Positions 32,991-42,016 are shown, numbered from the stretch's first letter. The stretch: DNA of 64,000 bases from Chloroflexota bacterium (GCA_016860845.1 BOKF01000006.1:62001-126000), one strand, 5' to 3'. Notes: generated by a model from the letters alone, not told the origin. Numbers and translations are program-made.

Positions 32991-34544
32991 GGGTCCAAAC
33001 TTCCGCAAAATTTCGTCAATCTGTGGGTAGAGCTTGCTGGATTTGTAGCCCCAGACCTCATGGCAGATGGCGCTGTGGGACCAGCCAGCGGCGGCCAGTT
33101 CCAGGATCCGGCGCTCCTGGGCGCCGGGCGTCACGGCTGGCGCTGAGAGCGGCACCGTACCGGGCCTGAGCAGGGAGCGGACTTCCCGCTTGTCGATATA
33201 GGGTGTCTGGACGATCACCGGCGGCTGTTTGGGCAGCTCGATGACCGCCCGGCCGGGCGGGAAGGTCGTCGCTTCGATGGCGTCCATCAGCAGCCGGGCC
33301 TGGTACTTGTCGTTGGCGTGGAGCTGGACCTTGCTGCTGAACTGCTGGCGGTGGTCGGTGTCAATGGTCGTGCCCTTGGCCGAGGTCAGGCACAGCACCT
33401 GGTAGATGCCGAATTTGCGCAGCTCCCAGGCCTGGCGTTTGAGTTCGGCGCTGATCTCTCGGTCGCTGGTCAGGAGGGCCGAGGCTTCGTCCACGGCGAC
33501 GATGACCGGCGGCAGCGGGGCGTCGGCCAGACGGTTATATTCCAGCAAATTGTCGGCGTCGCAGCGGGCAAATAATTCGGAGCGGGACCGGGTGGCCTCG
33601 TCGTAGACCTCGCGCAAGGCGCTCAGGATCTCGCCCGGCTGGCGGAGGAGGGGGTAACGCAGGCGGTCGCAGCCCTTGAAGGCAGCCAGGCCGTGTTCTT
33701 GCTGGTCGATGAGGATGAACTCGACCGGGTCGGGGCAGGTGGCGAGTTGGGTCAGGATTGAGGCCACAAAGACCGATTTGCCCCAGCCGCTGGAGGCGGC
33801 GACGAGGGTGTGAAACAGGTCGTGGAGGGAGATGGTTAGCCGTTCCAACTGGCCGGCTTCCGTCAGCCGGACGCCGAGGACCAGGTTGTGCATATCACCG
33901 CGTAGACTTGTAGGCAGTAGGTCGAGCAGGCGGATTATACCCGGCAGCTCGGCCTGACCGGATGCCAGCACCGGCTCGCCAGCGGGAAACGGTTCAGGGG
34001 CCGGGTGGTGCCGGCTGCTGTTGCCGTGCAGGAGGTGATAGGCGGCCCAGCGCTGGTTCTCGGCGAAGGCCGGTTCGACCTCCAGGCCATTGACCCGGCC
34101 GGGAGCCAGGTGCAGGGGGCGGGTGACGGAGGTGGGTTCGACCTCGGTCAGGTAAACCTGGTCGCCGGCATTAGCCACGGTGATGATCAGGTTCGCCTCG
34201 CGTTCGGCCTTGCGGTTCTCGATCCGCTGCCCTTCGGTCAAGAGCTGCGCCTGCTGCAGCTGCTGGTCGGCCAGGCGCAGCCGGACCAGGGCCAACTTGA
34301 CACTGACGACCAGGGTCAGGAGCAGACGGAGCAGTAAAACACCCACCGCTGCCCACAAGACCACGCTGACGGCCAGGGCTACCTGTTTCGGCATCACCTG
34401 GAGGGTGTAACAAGCCAAAAGGCCCAGCAGGGCTATGGCGCCGATGAGCTGGGCCAGCTGCCGCTGCCCGAAGGGGAGGCGAGCGTCTAAATCAGGTGAG
34501 ACGTTGATGGCACTGGATGTCTGAGGAGCGGTTTTTCTAGCCAT
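32958..34544 (-). CDS. FtsK/TraB-type DNA translocase
   Basis: 528 residues. The start at 34544 follows GGAGG and overlaps the preceding gene by 8 nt. Two transmembrane helices (residues ~30-50 and ~55-82), a coiled stretch, then an FtsK/HerA-type ATPase: Walker A AASSGWGKSVFVASI at ~249-263, Walker B PPVIVAVDEASALL at ~345-358. The C-terminal ~70 residues form a winged helix (ERRILELAAAGWSHSAICHEVWG), comparable to the gamma domain that reads DNA motifs. Single-protein FtsK-like translocases drive double-stranded DNA transfer in actinomycete conjugative elements. A chromosome-segregation role is unlikely given the neighbours. Confidence 0.8.
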   Translation of the reverse strand: MARKTAPQTSSAINVSPDLDARLPFGQRQLAQLIGAIALLGLLACYTLQVMPKQVALAVSVVLWAAVGVLLLRLLLTLVVSVKLALVRLRLADQQLQQAQLLTEGQRIENRKAEREANLIITVANAGDQVYLTEVEPTSVTRPLHLAPGRVNGLEVEPAFAENQRWAAYHLLHGNSSRHHPAPEPFPAGEPVLASGQAELPGIIRLLDLLPTSLRGDMHNLVLGVRLTEAGQLERLTISLHDLFHTLVAASSGWGKSVFVASILTQLATCPDPVEFILIDQQEHGLAAFKGCDRLRYPLLRQPGEILSALREVYDEATRSRSELFARCDADNLLEYNRLADAPLPPVIVAVDEASALLTSDREISAELKRQAWELRKFGIYQVLCLTSAKGTTIDTDHRQQFSSKVQLHANDKYQARLLMDAIEATTFPPGRAVIELPKQPPVIVQTPYIDKREVRSLLRPGTVPLSAPAVTPGAQERRILELAAAGWSHSAICHEVWGYKSSKLYPQIDEILRKFGPVHRAPGVHEG

Positions 34545-34863
34545 AGCCGTACACCTCCCCCGGCCAGAGCTGTCGCCATACGTTTCGCCAAAGCACGTCG
34601 AACTGCGCTGGCCCCCATTCACAGAACCAGTAGCGGAGGCTGTCGCCCCAGAAGCGAAAGACATCCAGCCAGATGGCGGTCAGAATGGCGGCGACCAGGA
34701 GCCAGTCGCGCTTGACCGATAGTGAAAGCAGGGGATAGGCGGCGGCCACGCTCGCGCCGCTGCGCGGTTCGACCATCAGGAGGATAAACTCAATCTCCTG
34801 CCGGAATGAGCGCCGGTGCCTCATTCCGGGCTTCCTCATTGACCTACGCTGCCTCTGTCTCAT
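34537..34863 (-). CDS. Small membrane protein of the transfer module
   Basis: 108 residues, very basic N-terminus (RQRQRRSMRKPGMRHRRSFR) followed by one clear membrane helix (WLLVAAILTAIWLDVFRFWG, residues ~53-72) and a weaker hydrophobic segment before it. Its ATG overlaps the stop of the DUF2637 gene (ATGA) and its own stop overlaps the translocase start, so the three genes are translationally coupled. No family recognised. Probably part of the DNA-transfer apparatus. Confidence 0.6.
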   Translation of the reverse strand: MRQRQRRSMRKPGMRHRRSFRQEIEFILLMVEPRSGASVAAAYPLLSLSVKRDWLLVAAILTAIWLDVFRFWGDSLRYWFCEWGPAQFDVLWRNVWRQLWPGEVYGYG

Positions 34864-35732
34864 TCAATCACCTTGGTGTGATGGCCGTTGTTGTTTGTGG
34901 CGCTCATTGGCGCCAACTGCTGCTTGAGCCGCCGCCCCAGGCTCTCGGAGCGGCCCAGCAGCCGGCCCAGTTCGGAGCCGGAAATAGCGGACCGTTGCGC
35001 CAGAATCTGTCGGGCTCGCTCGATAATCGCTTCGGAGGGCTGCGCGGGAGCGTCAGGATCAAGCAGACCTTCCCGGCGCTTTTCCCGCCGCAGGTTCGCC
35101 AGTTCCGCCTGGAGTGCGTCGCGTTTAGCAGTCAGGTCAGCCGTCTGGCGCTCCAGCTCGCTCAATGTAGCAGCAGTCTTGGTTTTGACCCGCATCAGCT
35201 CTGCCGCTGCCTGGCTCAGTTGTTCGTGCAGGGTAGTGAGGCCGGTGATAACGCTGATCCGCTCCAGGACCCGGCGCAACAACCGGACTAGCAGGTGCAG
35301 GGCGAAAGCGGCGGCGATCGGTGGCAGGACGCCGACTACGCCCGCGACAACCGCTGGGGCGAGGGGATGAAGGGCCAGCAGGTTGGCAAGACCGGCGTGA
35401 ACCGCGTTGAAAATGACCGAGAGCAGGGTGAAGGCGATGACAAGGTTCCAGGCATAACCGTCGCGCTCCTTGCGGATCTCGGCCCACAGGACATTGAGAC
35501 TGGCCACTACGGCCAGGGCGTCGAGGGTCAGCGGCCAGAGCCAGGTTAAGCCGGGGTGGATGGAGCCGGCTCTGGTGGCAAGATCAAGCAGGGCTTGGTA
35601 AGAAAGGACAATGCCGGCCAGGGTGACGAACAGCACGCCGGCAGCAGCGGCGGCAGTGGTTAGGGCATCAATAATGTTATCAGGGGTGACCCAGTGGGCT
35701 AGGCTCGAATTCTTTATTGGCCGGATATTCAT
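34860..35732 (-). CDS. DUF2637-like membrane protein
   Basis: 290 residues. Four predicted membrane helices in the first ~150 residues (VLFVTLAGIVLSYQALLDL, LTWLWPLTLDALAVVASL, AWNLVIAFTLLSVIFNAV and a fourth near 130) match DUF2637, a family found in actinobacterial plasmids and integrative elements next to FtsK-type genes. A coiled coil (~165-220) and a C-terminal helix-turn-helix (AISGSELGRLLGRSESLGRRL) follow. ATG preceded by GGAGAATG. First gene of the transfer operon. Probably inserts in the membrane with the translocase. Confidence 0.7.
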   Translation of the reverse strand: MNIRPIKNSSLAHWVTPDNIIDALTTAAAAAGVLFVTLAGIVLSYQALLDLATRAGSIHPGLTWLWPLTLDALAVVASLNVLWAEIRKERDGYAWNLVIAFTLLSVIFNAVHAGLANLLALHPLAPAVVAGVVGVLPPIAAAFALHLLVRLLRRVLERISVITGLTTLHEQLSQAAAELMRVKTKTAATLSELERQTADLTAKRDALQAELANLRREKRREGLLDPDAPAQPSEAIIERARQILAQRSAISGSELGRLLGRSESLGRRLKQQLAPMSATNNNGHHTKVIE

Positions 35733-35894
35733 TATTCATTCTCCGATAACTACGGCGTTGTTGGCTCAAGAGAGTGGGATTGTGATATAGTGGTGTTAGA
35801 TATTGCAGCAGTTCTTTACTCTGTGGTATTTAGGGCCAGGTGATGTCATCCCACGCTTTCCAAGCTGATAGCTATCCACATCGGACGGCCACTC

Positions 35895-36077
35895 TTATTT
35901 TGTGACCTGTTGAGGCGTAGTCTGGGTTTTGGTCAGATCTTCCTGCCAAGCTCGCTCTAAAAGTAGAGAGCTATAGTTAGATAAGCTGCGATTTTCGGCT
36001 TTGGCCTGATCTTTCAACCAGGCCTTCAGTTTTTCCGGCACGACAATATGAATGATTACTTTGCCATCTGCTACCAT
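35895..36077 (-). CDS. Ribbon-helix-helix regulator
   Basis: 60 residues with Arc/CopG-type layout: strand KVIIHIVVPEKLKAWLKDQA, then KAENRSLSNYSSLLLERAW. Such dimers bind operators and often control plasmid copy number or transfer genes. Divergent from the XRE regulator gene, with a 138-nt shared promoter region containing a palindrome. The transfer operon begins about 160 nt downstream on the same strand; I see no clear element in 35733-35894. Confidence 0.75.
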   Translation of the reverse strand: MVADGKVIIHIVVPEKLKAWLKDQAKAENRSLSNYSSLLLERAWQEDLTKTQTTPQQVTK

Positions 36078-36141
36078 AAGATACTCTTTTCTATAGATAA
36101 CTTTTATGTAGCTTTGGACAATAATATATCACTCCTCCCTA

Positions 36142-36154
36142 CTCTTGTCAAGAG
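36142..36154. promoter_or_regulatory. Operator-like palindrome CTCTTGTCAAGAG
   Basis: Perfect 6-nt arms around a central T in the divergent promoter region between the ribbon-helix-helix and XRE regulators. TTGTCA inside it could serve as a -35 element for the plus-strand gene with GCTATA about 18 nt downstream as -10. Binding by either regulator would shut the promoter. Confidence 0.5.
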
Positions 36155-36215
36155 TTAATAATCAATTAGCTATAGAAAAACACAGAATTATCAAAAAGTT
36201 GTAAAATCTTTTCTG

Positions 36216-36545
36216 ATGACAACTTTCGCTGAATGGATAGAGGACAGTCTAAAAAGCAGAAGCTGGAAACCTGCCGACTTGGCTCGGGCTGCCGGTGTAC
36301 CTGATGCAACTTTAAGCAATGTGCTTAATGGAAAACGCAAGCCAGGCCCTGATCTATGTCTAGCCATTGCTACGGCTCTGGGTGAGCCGCCTGAAAAAGT
36401 CTTTCGGCTGGCTGGTCTACTGCCTGCACTGCCGGACGACGATGGGGAGGTACAGGAGGCCGTAGATATTATCAAAAATTTACCCCCGGTTAAGCGGAAA
36501 CAAGCACTTGACTTTCTACGCTACCTCTACAAGTTGAAGAGTTGA
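36216..36545 (+). CDS. XRE-family HTH repressor
   Basis: 109 residues: N-terminal HTH (WKPADLARAAGVPDATLSNVLN, residues ~17-38, then GKRKPGPDLCLAIATALG), followed by a short helical tail (EAVDIIKNLPPVKRKQALDFL). This length and tail are typical of element-encoded immunity or copy-control repressors. Divergent from the ribbon-helix-helix gene, as in lysogeny-like switches. No clear gene or element is seen in the following 36546-36740. Confidence 0.8.
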   Translation: MTTFAEWIEDSLKSRSWKPADLARAAGVPDATLSNVLNGKRKPGPDLCLAIATALGEPPEKVFRLAGLLPALPDDDGEVQEAVDIIKNLPPVKRKQALDFLRYLYKLKS

Positions 36546-36763
36546 AAATACTAAATTCCCCGGTATCAGCGCATAGTTAACTCTCTATCTTCGGCCCCTT
36601 GGATTTATTACGCAGTGGCAGATTACATGACCCATGGCTCGGTTCAATAGCTTTAGATTATCCTCTCCTGTTTGTTGTCATTTTTTAACTGCAAGTCGAA
36701 AACTGCCCAAGTAGTGTAATTCAATCAAAAGGAACTTACTTCTTCTTTTTTGCCCATTGTTTT

Positions 36764-36779
36764 GCACATAATTTTGTGC
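36764..36779. promoter_or_regulatory. Operator/promoter of the toxin-antitoxin pair
   Basis: GCACA-N6-TGTGC inverted repeat directly upstream of TATAGT, a good -10 element, about 30-45 nt before the antitoxin ATG. Phd/YefM antitoxins usually repress their own promoter through such palindromes. Confidence 0.5.
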
Positions 36780-36809
36780 TATAGTTTGTGTAAGAAATGG
36801 AGGTGTACA

Positions 36810-37127
36810 ATGACTGTTACCATTGGCAAAGAGCGGGTAACCCGGCTAACCGAACTGCGGCGGAATGCCAAAGCCCTCATAAATCAACTTAAGGGTGCCA
36901 GAACACCCCAGGAATCTAGAGTTGTCTTAACGACGCATGGGGAGCCAGTTGCTGTGTTGCAAGAATATAAGGCCTACCAGCAGTTACTGGAATTGTTGGA
37001 GTCTACCCAGCGCAGCCTCCAGATCGCCGAAACCCGCGAAAGGCTGCAACAGATGAACGCCGGCACAATGAAAACAGTGCCATTGGATCAAGTCATTGAC
37101 CGGCGAACCTCGACCCCAACCGATTAA
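36810..37127 (+). CDS. Phd/YefM-type antitoxin
   Basis: 105 residues. ATG at 36810 follows GGAGGTG. The N-terminus VTRLTELRRNAKALINQLKG then RVVLTTHGEPVAVLQEYKAYQQL is the Phd/YefM DNA-binding fold (the xxTxHGxPVAVL signature); the C-terminal half is helical and would wrap the toxin. An earlier frame start at 36750 runs through the promoter palindrome and is rejected. Paired with the RelE-like gene 81 nt downstream. Confidence 0.8.
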   Translation: MTVTIGKERVTRLTELRRNAKALINQLKGARTPQESRVVLTTHGEPVAVLQEYKAYQQLLELLESTQRSLQIAETRERLQQMNAGTMKTVPLDQVIDRRTSTPTD

Positions 37128-37208
37128 CCCTAAAATATTAGCCCCCTCGAAGTTGCCCTCAATGCCCACCATACGGGCACTCAGAGGAAGTCACAGGCCT
37201 TGCACATC

Positions 37209-37472
37209 ATGTACCAGATTGAATTATCTGAAGCTGCTCTGGATGACCTGAACGATTTTAGCCCAACCGAAGTTGAGGAGATTTATTCTTTTCTGCTATC
37301 TCTGGCCGATAATCCCAAGCCGGCTGGAATCCGAACTCTCTCTTTGCCCGAAGCCGCCAGTGGCATAGCTTACCTATACGCGACAACCCTCAACAGTATT
37401 TATTACGAGATTTTTGATGGGGACAACCTGGTGAGGATAGTGGCTATCTTCAAGAAAATTAGCCTGAATTAG
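37209..37472 (+). CDS. RelE/ParE-superfamily toxin
   Basis: 87 residues: YQIELSEAALDDLNDFSPTE at the N-terminus, NPKPAGIRTLSLPEAASGI in the middle and YEIFDGDNLVRIVAIFKK at the end give the RelE/ParE strand-helix-strand order. The basic C-terminal strand suggests an mRNA interferase or gyrase poison. ATG 37209 is preferred over TTG 37200. The 81-nt gap from the antitoxin is longer than usual and has no obvious hairpin. Confidence 0.75.
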   Translation: MYQIELSEAALDDLNDFSPTEVEEIYSFLLSLADNPKPAGIRTLSLPEAASGIAYLYATTLNSIYYEIFDGDNLVRIVAIFKKISLN

Positions 37473-37601
37473 ATAACTTCTTAAGAACGTCTGTTTCTTG
37501 GCAACAAACCCTTAAAGAGCAGGTGCTTTCCGGGGCAAAAATAAATCTCCCAGAGGGTGATGGACTTCTGATTAGATATTTCTAGTTGTTGCTTGACAGT
37601 T

Positions 37602-38782
37602 ATTACCGATCCGCCCTATTATGATAATGTCTCCCAAAACCCGATTTGTCTGATTTTTCCTATGTGTGGCTGAAGAGGAAGTAGTGGGTTAGATACCCGA
37701 TCTCTTTGCCACACCTGTTGTACCTAAGGCGAATGAGGCGATAGTGGAACCAGTTCGTCCGAATAGTAGAGAGGAGGCCAAAATCTTTTTTGATCAAACT
37801 CTTGCTACTTCATTTCAGGAACTCTTGTCCCGGTTTTAAAACCAGGCGAAATTGCTGTTATAGTCTATATACATAAAACTACTGATAGTTGGGAAACGAT
37901 GCTGAATGGAATTATCGAAGCCGGATTGGTCGTCACTGCTTCTTGACCCTTCCACACGGAAATGAAAGTACGCCTATGTAGTAGGGACTCCGCCGCTCTC
38001 GCATCCTCCACCTACATGGCCCGCCGCAAAATGGAGCGAGAACCGCTCGGTTTCTGGAACGAGTTGCAGCCCAAAATTCGGGTGTGGGTCGAGGAGAAGT
38101 TGGGCCAGTTCTGGCGAGAGGGTATCGCTGGGGCGACTTCTTCATCTCAGCTATTGGTCCCGGTATGGAGGAGTTCTCCTGCTACCAGCGGGTCGAAACC
38201 TATACCGGCGACTCGGTCGGCGTGGATACGCTGCTGACCTTCATCCGCCAGGTTTCGACCGATTTCCTGGTCAACCATCTACTCAAAAATGTCAGCCGCG
38301 AGTCCATTGACAAAGAGGCTCGATTCTACCTGACTTACCGCTGGACCTTTCTGGAAAACAACGTTCCCTTTGACGACGCCCGTAAAATCGCCAGCGCCGA
38401 AGGGGTGGATTTGGAGCAGCTATGAGGCAGAGGCGGCTTCGTCAAAAAGAACGGAGCCGATATTGAAGTATTGGGACCACACAAGCGCGGCGAGGTTGAG
38501 GAAGTAGAGAATATGGTGGACACCCTGCACCGGACCTCCGAACTGTGGGAAAGAGGCCTCAAAACCGAACTGATCCAACTCTTAGCCGAAACCGGCTACG
38601 GACAGAGCGGAGCCTTTTGGCAATTCGGTCAGGCGGTGGCCGAGTGTCTGCTGGAAGGCAGCAAAGAGAAACAACTGCTCGAAGGTCTACTGGTCGGTAA
38701 AGAAACGTACATTCACCGCAGTGCCGAGGCGGTCGAGGCGGGTCGCAAGCCAAAGGTGGTTCAGGGTAGATTGGATCTCTAA
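37602..38782 (+). pseudogene. DUF1156-type adenine-specific DNA methyltransferase, multiply frameshifted
   Basis: Fragments in changing frames match the C-terminal half of a DUF1156 methylase: ITDPPYYDNVS (catalytic DPPY) at 37602, DLSDFSYVWLKR at ~37645, DLFATPVVPKANEAIVEP at ~37700, EIAVIVYIHKTTDSWETM at ~37849, EAGLVVTAS then a stop where the family has W, STYMARRKMEREPLG at ~38009, WGDFFISAIGPGMEEF at ~38132, and [20 protein letters not shown] with [14 protein letters not shown] near the end. The N-terminal half (including the SAM-binding motif) is missing. In intact systems the enzyme modifies host DNA beside helicase and nuclease partners. Confidence 0.8.
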
Positions 38783-38817
38783 ACAAAGCCGGTTTCTAAC
38801 AAGCATAGGCAAGTCAG

Positions 38818-41787
38818 ATGGATTTCAGCGACATCCTAAATGGTATCTTAGTTCTACTGGCAGGGGGAATCCTGGGTGGTATCGGTACTTATTTCATCAA
38901 ACCAGAACTTGATGCCTGGCTGGAAAAACGTAAAAAGCGTCGCGAAATCCGGGAAGCAGATCGCCAGAGAGAAGAAGAGGCGGCTAAAGAGCGTCAGGAG
39001 GCCGACCGGTATGCCTTAGAATATCGGGATAAGCTGGTCCACGAATTACGTAATCTACGTATCCTCGATATGGTCCGCCCTCTGGATTTAGAGCATACCT
39101 ACGTTCGCCTAAGCGTCCAGGAGGAACGGCCCAAAAGCTACGCGGATGCTGAAGAAATGGCTGCACTGGCTAAAGGCGATCCTAATTTACTATTTGAACT
39201 AGCACAAGACAAGCTGGCCCAGGAAAAAGTCAAGTCCCTCTCCCCGGAAGAAGCCCTTAAGAAATACCGCTATCTCGTTGTCCTGGGAGACCCAGGGGCC
39301 GGTAAAACAACGATGCTCAAATATCTGTGCCTGCTTTCTGCCCAGGATAAGCTGAGTGGATTACCCGATTTACCCATCTATGTGATCCTGAATCGTTATG
39401 CCAAGATGCCAGACGCCAATTTATTTGACTTCATTGTAGCTGAAATGTCTGAAAGATATGGTTTTCGCCAACCTCATCACTACTTGGAAAGCCGTATGAA
39501 TGAAGGCTCGGTTTTGTTATTGCTAGATGGTTTAGACGAGGTCACAGTCGGTAGTCTGGAGGAAGTCGAGACTGTCTATCGCCATACCGTTACCGAAATT
39601 AATCACTTAGCGACACGTTATCCAAAATGCCCCATTGTGGTTACTTCGCGTCGGGCGGGTTGGAAAGGACTTTTAGCTGCTACTTTTATGATTATGGGGG
39701 TGCTTGATTTTACCTGGGAGGATATACAGCACTTTATCAATAACTGGTTCGGTGAAGGTTCGGATCGCGCTCGAGCCTTACAGAATAGACTCTCCCGTCA
39801 GATACGAATGCAAGCTCTAGCGGCCAATCCCTTGCTTCTATCTCTTATTGCCCTTGTTTTTGAGCAAGACCTTGAATTGCCTGAACGACGAGCCAAACTC
39901 TATGAACGCTGTGTCCACGTACTCTTAACAGAATGGGATGCCCACCGAGGTATCAAACGGGCCAGTCAATTTACGGCTGATCGCAAACGGGATCTGCTGG
40001 AGGACATTGCCCTGCACTTTCACCGTCAAGGCTTGCGCTATTTTCCAAAGGATGACCTACTAAGCGTTATTGCCACTTACCTACCTACTGTAGATATTCC
40101 GCCTGAACAGGCTGAAATCGTACTCGATGAAATCAGCGCCCAACATGCGCTGCTCAAAGAGCAGGCAGCCGACTGGTATGGTTTCTTACATCTCACTTTG
40201 CAGGAGTATTTCACTGCGGTTAGATTAGACCGAGGTAGCCAGATAGACTTGGCTCTAGCCAGCATGCATAATTCTTGGTGGGAAGAGGTACTCCTGTTAC
40301 TGGCAGGGATGCTCAAAGATGCCACCCCCCTCCTTGAGGCCATTCTATCTGAGCAAGACGACATCTTCTTCAGCAACCTACTATTGGCGGGTCGTTGTCT
40401 GGCCGGTACACCCCGGATTGGTCGGGTAGTCCTGCGTGAACAAATCATCAATAAACTGAAATCTCTTATAGAAGACGAGCAAAAACATTGGCTGCCCAGA
40501 ACTCATGGTGTAAGGACGCTGAGGGAGGCGGAGGGTGAGAAAAGCTCTGCCTACTTGCTCAATCTACTTCGCAATCAAAAAATACACTGGCAAGTACGCA
40601 CGGCGGCGGTTGATGCTCTCAAAGGCGCAAGTGATAAATCTATTGTTCACCATTTACTCGACCTTTTACCCAACGAGCAAATTGAAGTAATCGTTCGTGA
40701 GAGGATTGTAGGTCTGTTGACTAATTTCTCTGGCGTGTCAACAACACCTCACCTGCTTTCGCTCATTTCAAATCAAGAAATTAACCCGCAAGTGCGAGCA
40801 GAGATTACCAGAATGTTGGGGTTGTCAGGTGATAGGAGCCTTATCCCAAGCTTGTTAGGAATGCTTTCAGATGAGGAACTCGTTAAAAATATTGGCTGGC
40901 AAATCAGTCGTGCTTTAGGAGATTTACGGGCTTTTTCAAATCCTAAAGATTTACGAAAGCTTATTGGCAATGAAAAAATCGCTCGGGTGACTCGGTGGGC
41001 GCTTTCAAAAGCGGTTGATAATCTTGATCAAGCCTCGTATTCAGAAGTTATCAATTGGATAACGGATGAGCGCCTCGATAAGGAAATTCGCTGGAATCTT
41101 GCTCGCTGGTTGGGACGCCTAAACTTAAATAATGAAACCGTTAAGGATTTGCAAAGGCTCTATTTGGAAGAGTCACTGCATCTATCTATCCGAGCTTGTA
41201 TTGGCATCGCTTTACTTCAATTGGGTAACAGGCAGTTAGTAGACGACTTGAAGTTATACCTTGGCCATTCAGAAGTAGACCCTTATGTAAAAAAGAAGAT
41301 CGCCGAAGCCTTGGTTGATTGGGGTGTGAAAGATATTGCTCCACAACTTATGCGTATATTACGAGAGGATTTTCCACTCGAGTCATCCTTTGTCCGATTA
41401 AAAATGGCTGATCTTTTGGCTAATCTAGGAGACTCGACAATTGCGAACGATCTCTTAGATTTTGTTCAGGATGAACAAGTTAAGCCGCACATCCGAGCAA
41501 GAGCTGCTGATGCTTTGAGCGCCCTTGACCTGGATGGTTTGGTGAATGACCTCCGAACTCTCGTGACTGATAAGAATATTGACAAGATAGTACGCAGCAG
41601 GGCAACTCATTGTTTAATCCAGGATAAAGATGGTGTTGCTCGTCTGATAGAGCTACTCTCTGAGGAAGATATTAAAGAAGAGGTGTACGTAGCCCTAAAT
41701 ACTGCCGCTCGACAGTCGGGTGTACGTGTTTTTGCCAATGCTAAGGGAAATTATAACCTCTTACCCATTCAGCAGGAGGCTGTATAA
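38818..41787 (+). CDS. Membrane-anchored NACHT NTPase with HEAT repeats
   Basis: 989 residues. An N-terminal membrane helix (ILNGILVLLAGGILGGIGTYF, ~6-26) precedes a charged coil. The NACHT core shows P-loop VLGDPGAGKTTMLKYL at ~155-170, Walker B SVLLLLDGLDEV at ~231-242 and IVVTSRRAGW, followed by the winged-helix LLSLIALVFEQ and the QEYFTAVRL motif at ~463. From ~560 to the end are HEAT-like repeats (LRNQKIHWQVRTAAVDALKG and similar). Bacterial NACHT proteins of this build act in phage defence; the HEAT array would be the sensor and the membrane helix suggests membrane-linked signalling. No separate effector gene is evident. Confidence 0.85.
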   Translation: MDFSDILNGILVLLAGGILGGIGTYFIKPELDAWLEKRKKRREIREADRQREEEAAKERQEADRYALEYRDKLVHELRNLRILDMVRPLDLEHTYVRLSVQEERPKSYADAEEMAALAKGDPNLLFELAQDKLAQEKVKSLSPEEALKKYRYLVVLGDPGAGKTTMLKYLCLLSAQDKLSGLPDLPIYVILNRYAKMPDANLFDFIVAEMSERYGFRQPHHYLESRMNEGSVLLLLDGLDEVTVGSLEEVETVYRHTVTEINHLATRYPKCPIVVTSRRAGWKGLLAATFMIMGVLDFTWEDIQHFINNWFGEGSDRARALQNRLSRQIRMQALAANPLLLSLIALVFEQDLELPERRAKLYERCVHVLLTEWDAHRGIKRASQFTADRKRDLLEDIALHFHRQGLRYFPKDDLLSVIATYLPTVDIPPEQAEIVLDEISAQHALLKEQAADWYGFLHLTLQEYFTAVRLDRGSQIDLALASMHNSWWEEVLLLLAGMLKDATPLLEAILSEQDDIFFSNLLLAGRCLAGTPRIGRVVLREQIINKLKSLIEDEQKHWLPRTHGVRTLREAEGEKSSAYLLNLLRNQKIHWQVRTAAVDALKGASDKSIVHHLLDLLPNEQIEVIVRERIVGLLTNFSGVSTTPHLLSLISNQEINPQVRAEITRMLGLSGDRSLIPSLLGMLSDEELVKNIGWQISRALGDLRAFSNPKDLRKLIGNEKIARVTRWALSKAVDNLDQASYSEVINWITDERLDKEIRWNLARWLGRLNLNNETVKDLQRLYLEESLHLSIRACIGIALLQLGNRQLVDDLKLYLGHSEVDPYVKKKIAEALVDWGVKDIAPQLMRILREDFPLESSFVRLKMADLLANLGDSTIANDLLDFVQDEQVKPHIRARAADALSALDLDGLVNDLRTLVTDKNIDKIVRSRATHCLIQDKDGVARLIELLSEEDIKEEVYVALNTAARQSGVRVFANAKGNYNLLPIQQEAV

Positions 41788-41789
41788 GC

Positions 41790-41894
41790 GTCGTTGAAAA
41801 GATCAGACTCCACACCGGCGGCAAAGATATAGAGATTCATAGTAGCATCGAGGCAACAAAGCCAAGGGTGGAGCAAGAACGCTTGTTTGATTAG
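41790..41894 (+). pseudogene. C-terminal remnant of an unidentified gene
   Basis: A 34-codon open stretch right after the NACHT stop reads VVEKIRLHTGGKDIEIHSSI and ends EQERLFD with a stop, in coding-like composition but with no usable start codon. It may be the tail of a gene cut by arrival of the NACHT gene, perhaps a partner of the neighbouring decayed methyltransferase. Family not recognised. Confidence 0.35.
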
Positions 41895-41960
41895 ATTTTT
41901 GATCTTGATCAACCTGTGCGCCTTTGAAAAGTATCTTTTAGATCTCTTTTTTGGTGATTT

Positions 41961-41989
41961 CTGTCACTTTTGATTTTCAGCGGTATGAA
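41961..41989 (+). promoter_or_regulatory. Possible promoter of first vWA gene
   Basis: CTGTCA (41961) and TATGAA (41984) are spaced by 17 nt, 28 nt before the ATG. The sequence GATTTCTGTCACTT here recurs as GATTTTTGTCACTT (45017-45030) upstream of the second vWA gene, suggesting a shared element copied with the gene. Confidence 0.4.
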
Positions 41990-42016
41990 ATATTCTAGCA
42001 ATGAGGAGAAATAAAA

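Noticed and set aside
34806..35291. 161-codon plus-strand frame
   Set aside because: Antisense to the DUF2637 gene, which has membrane helices and a coupled downstream start.
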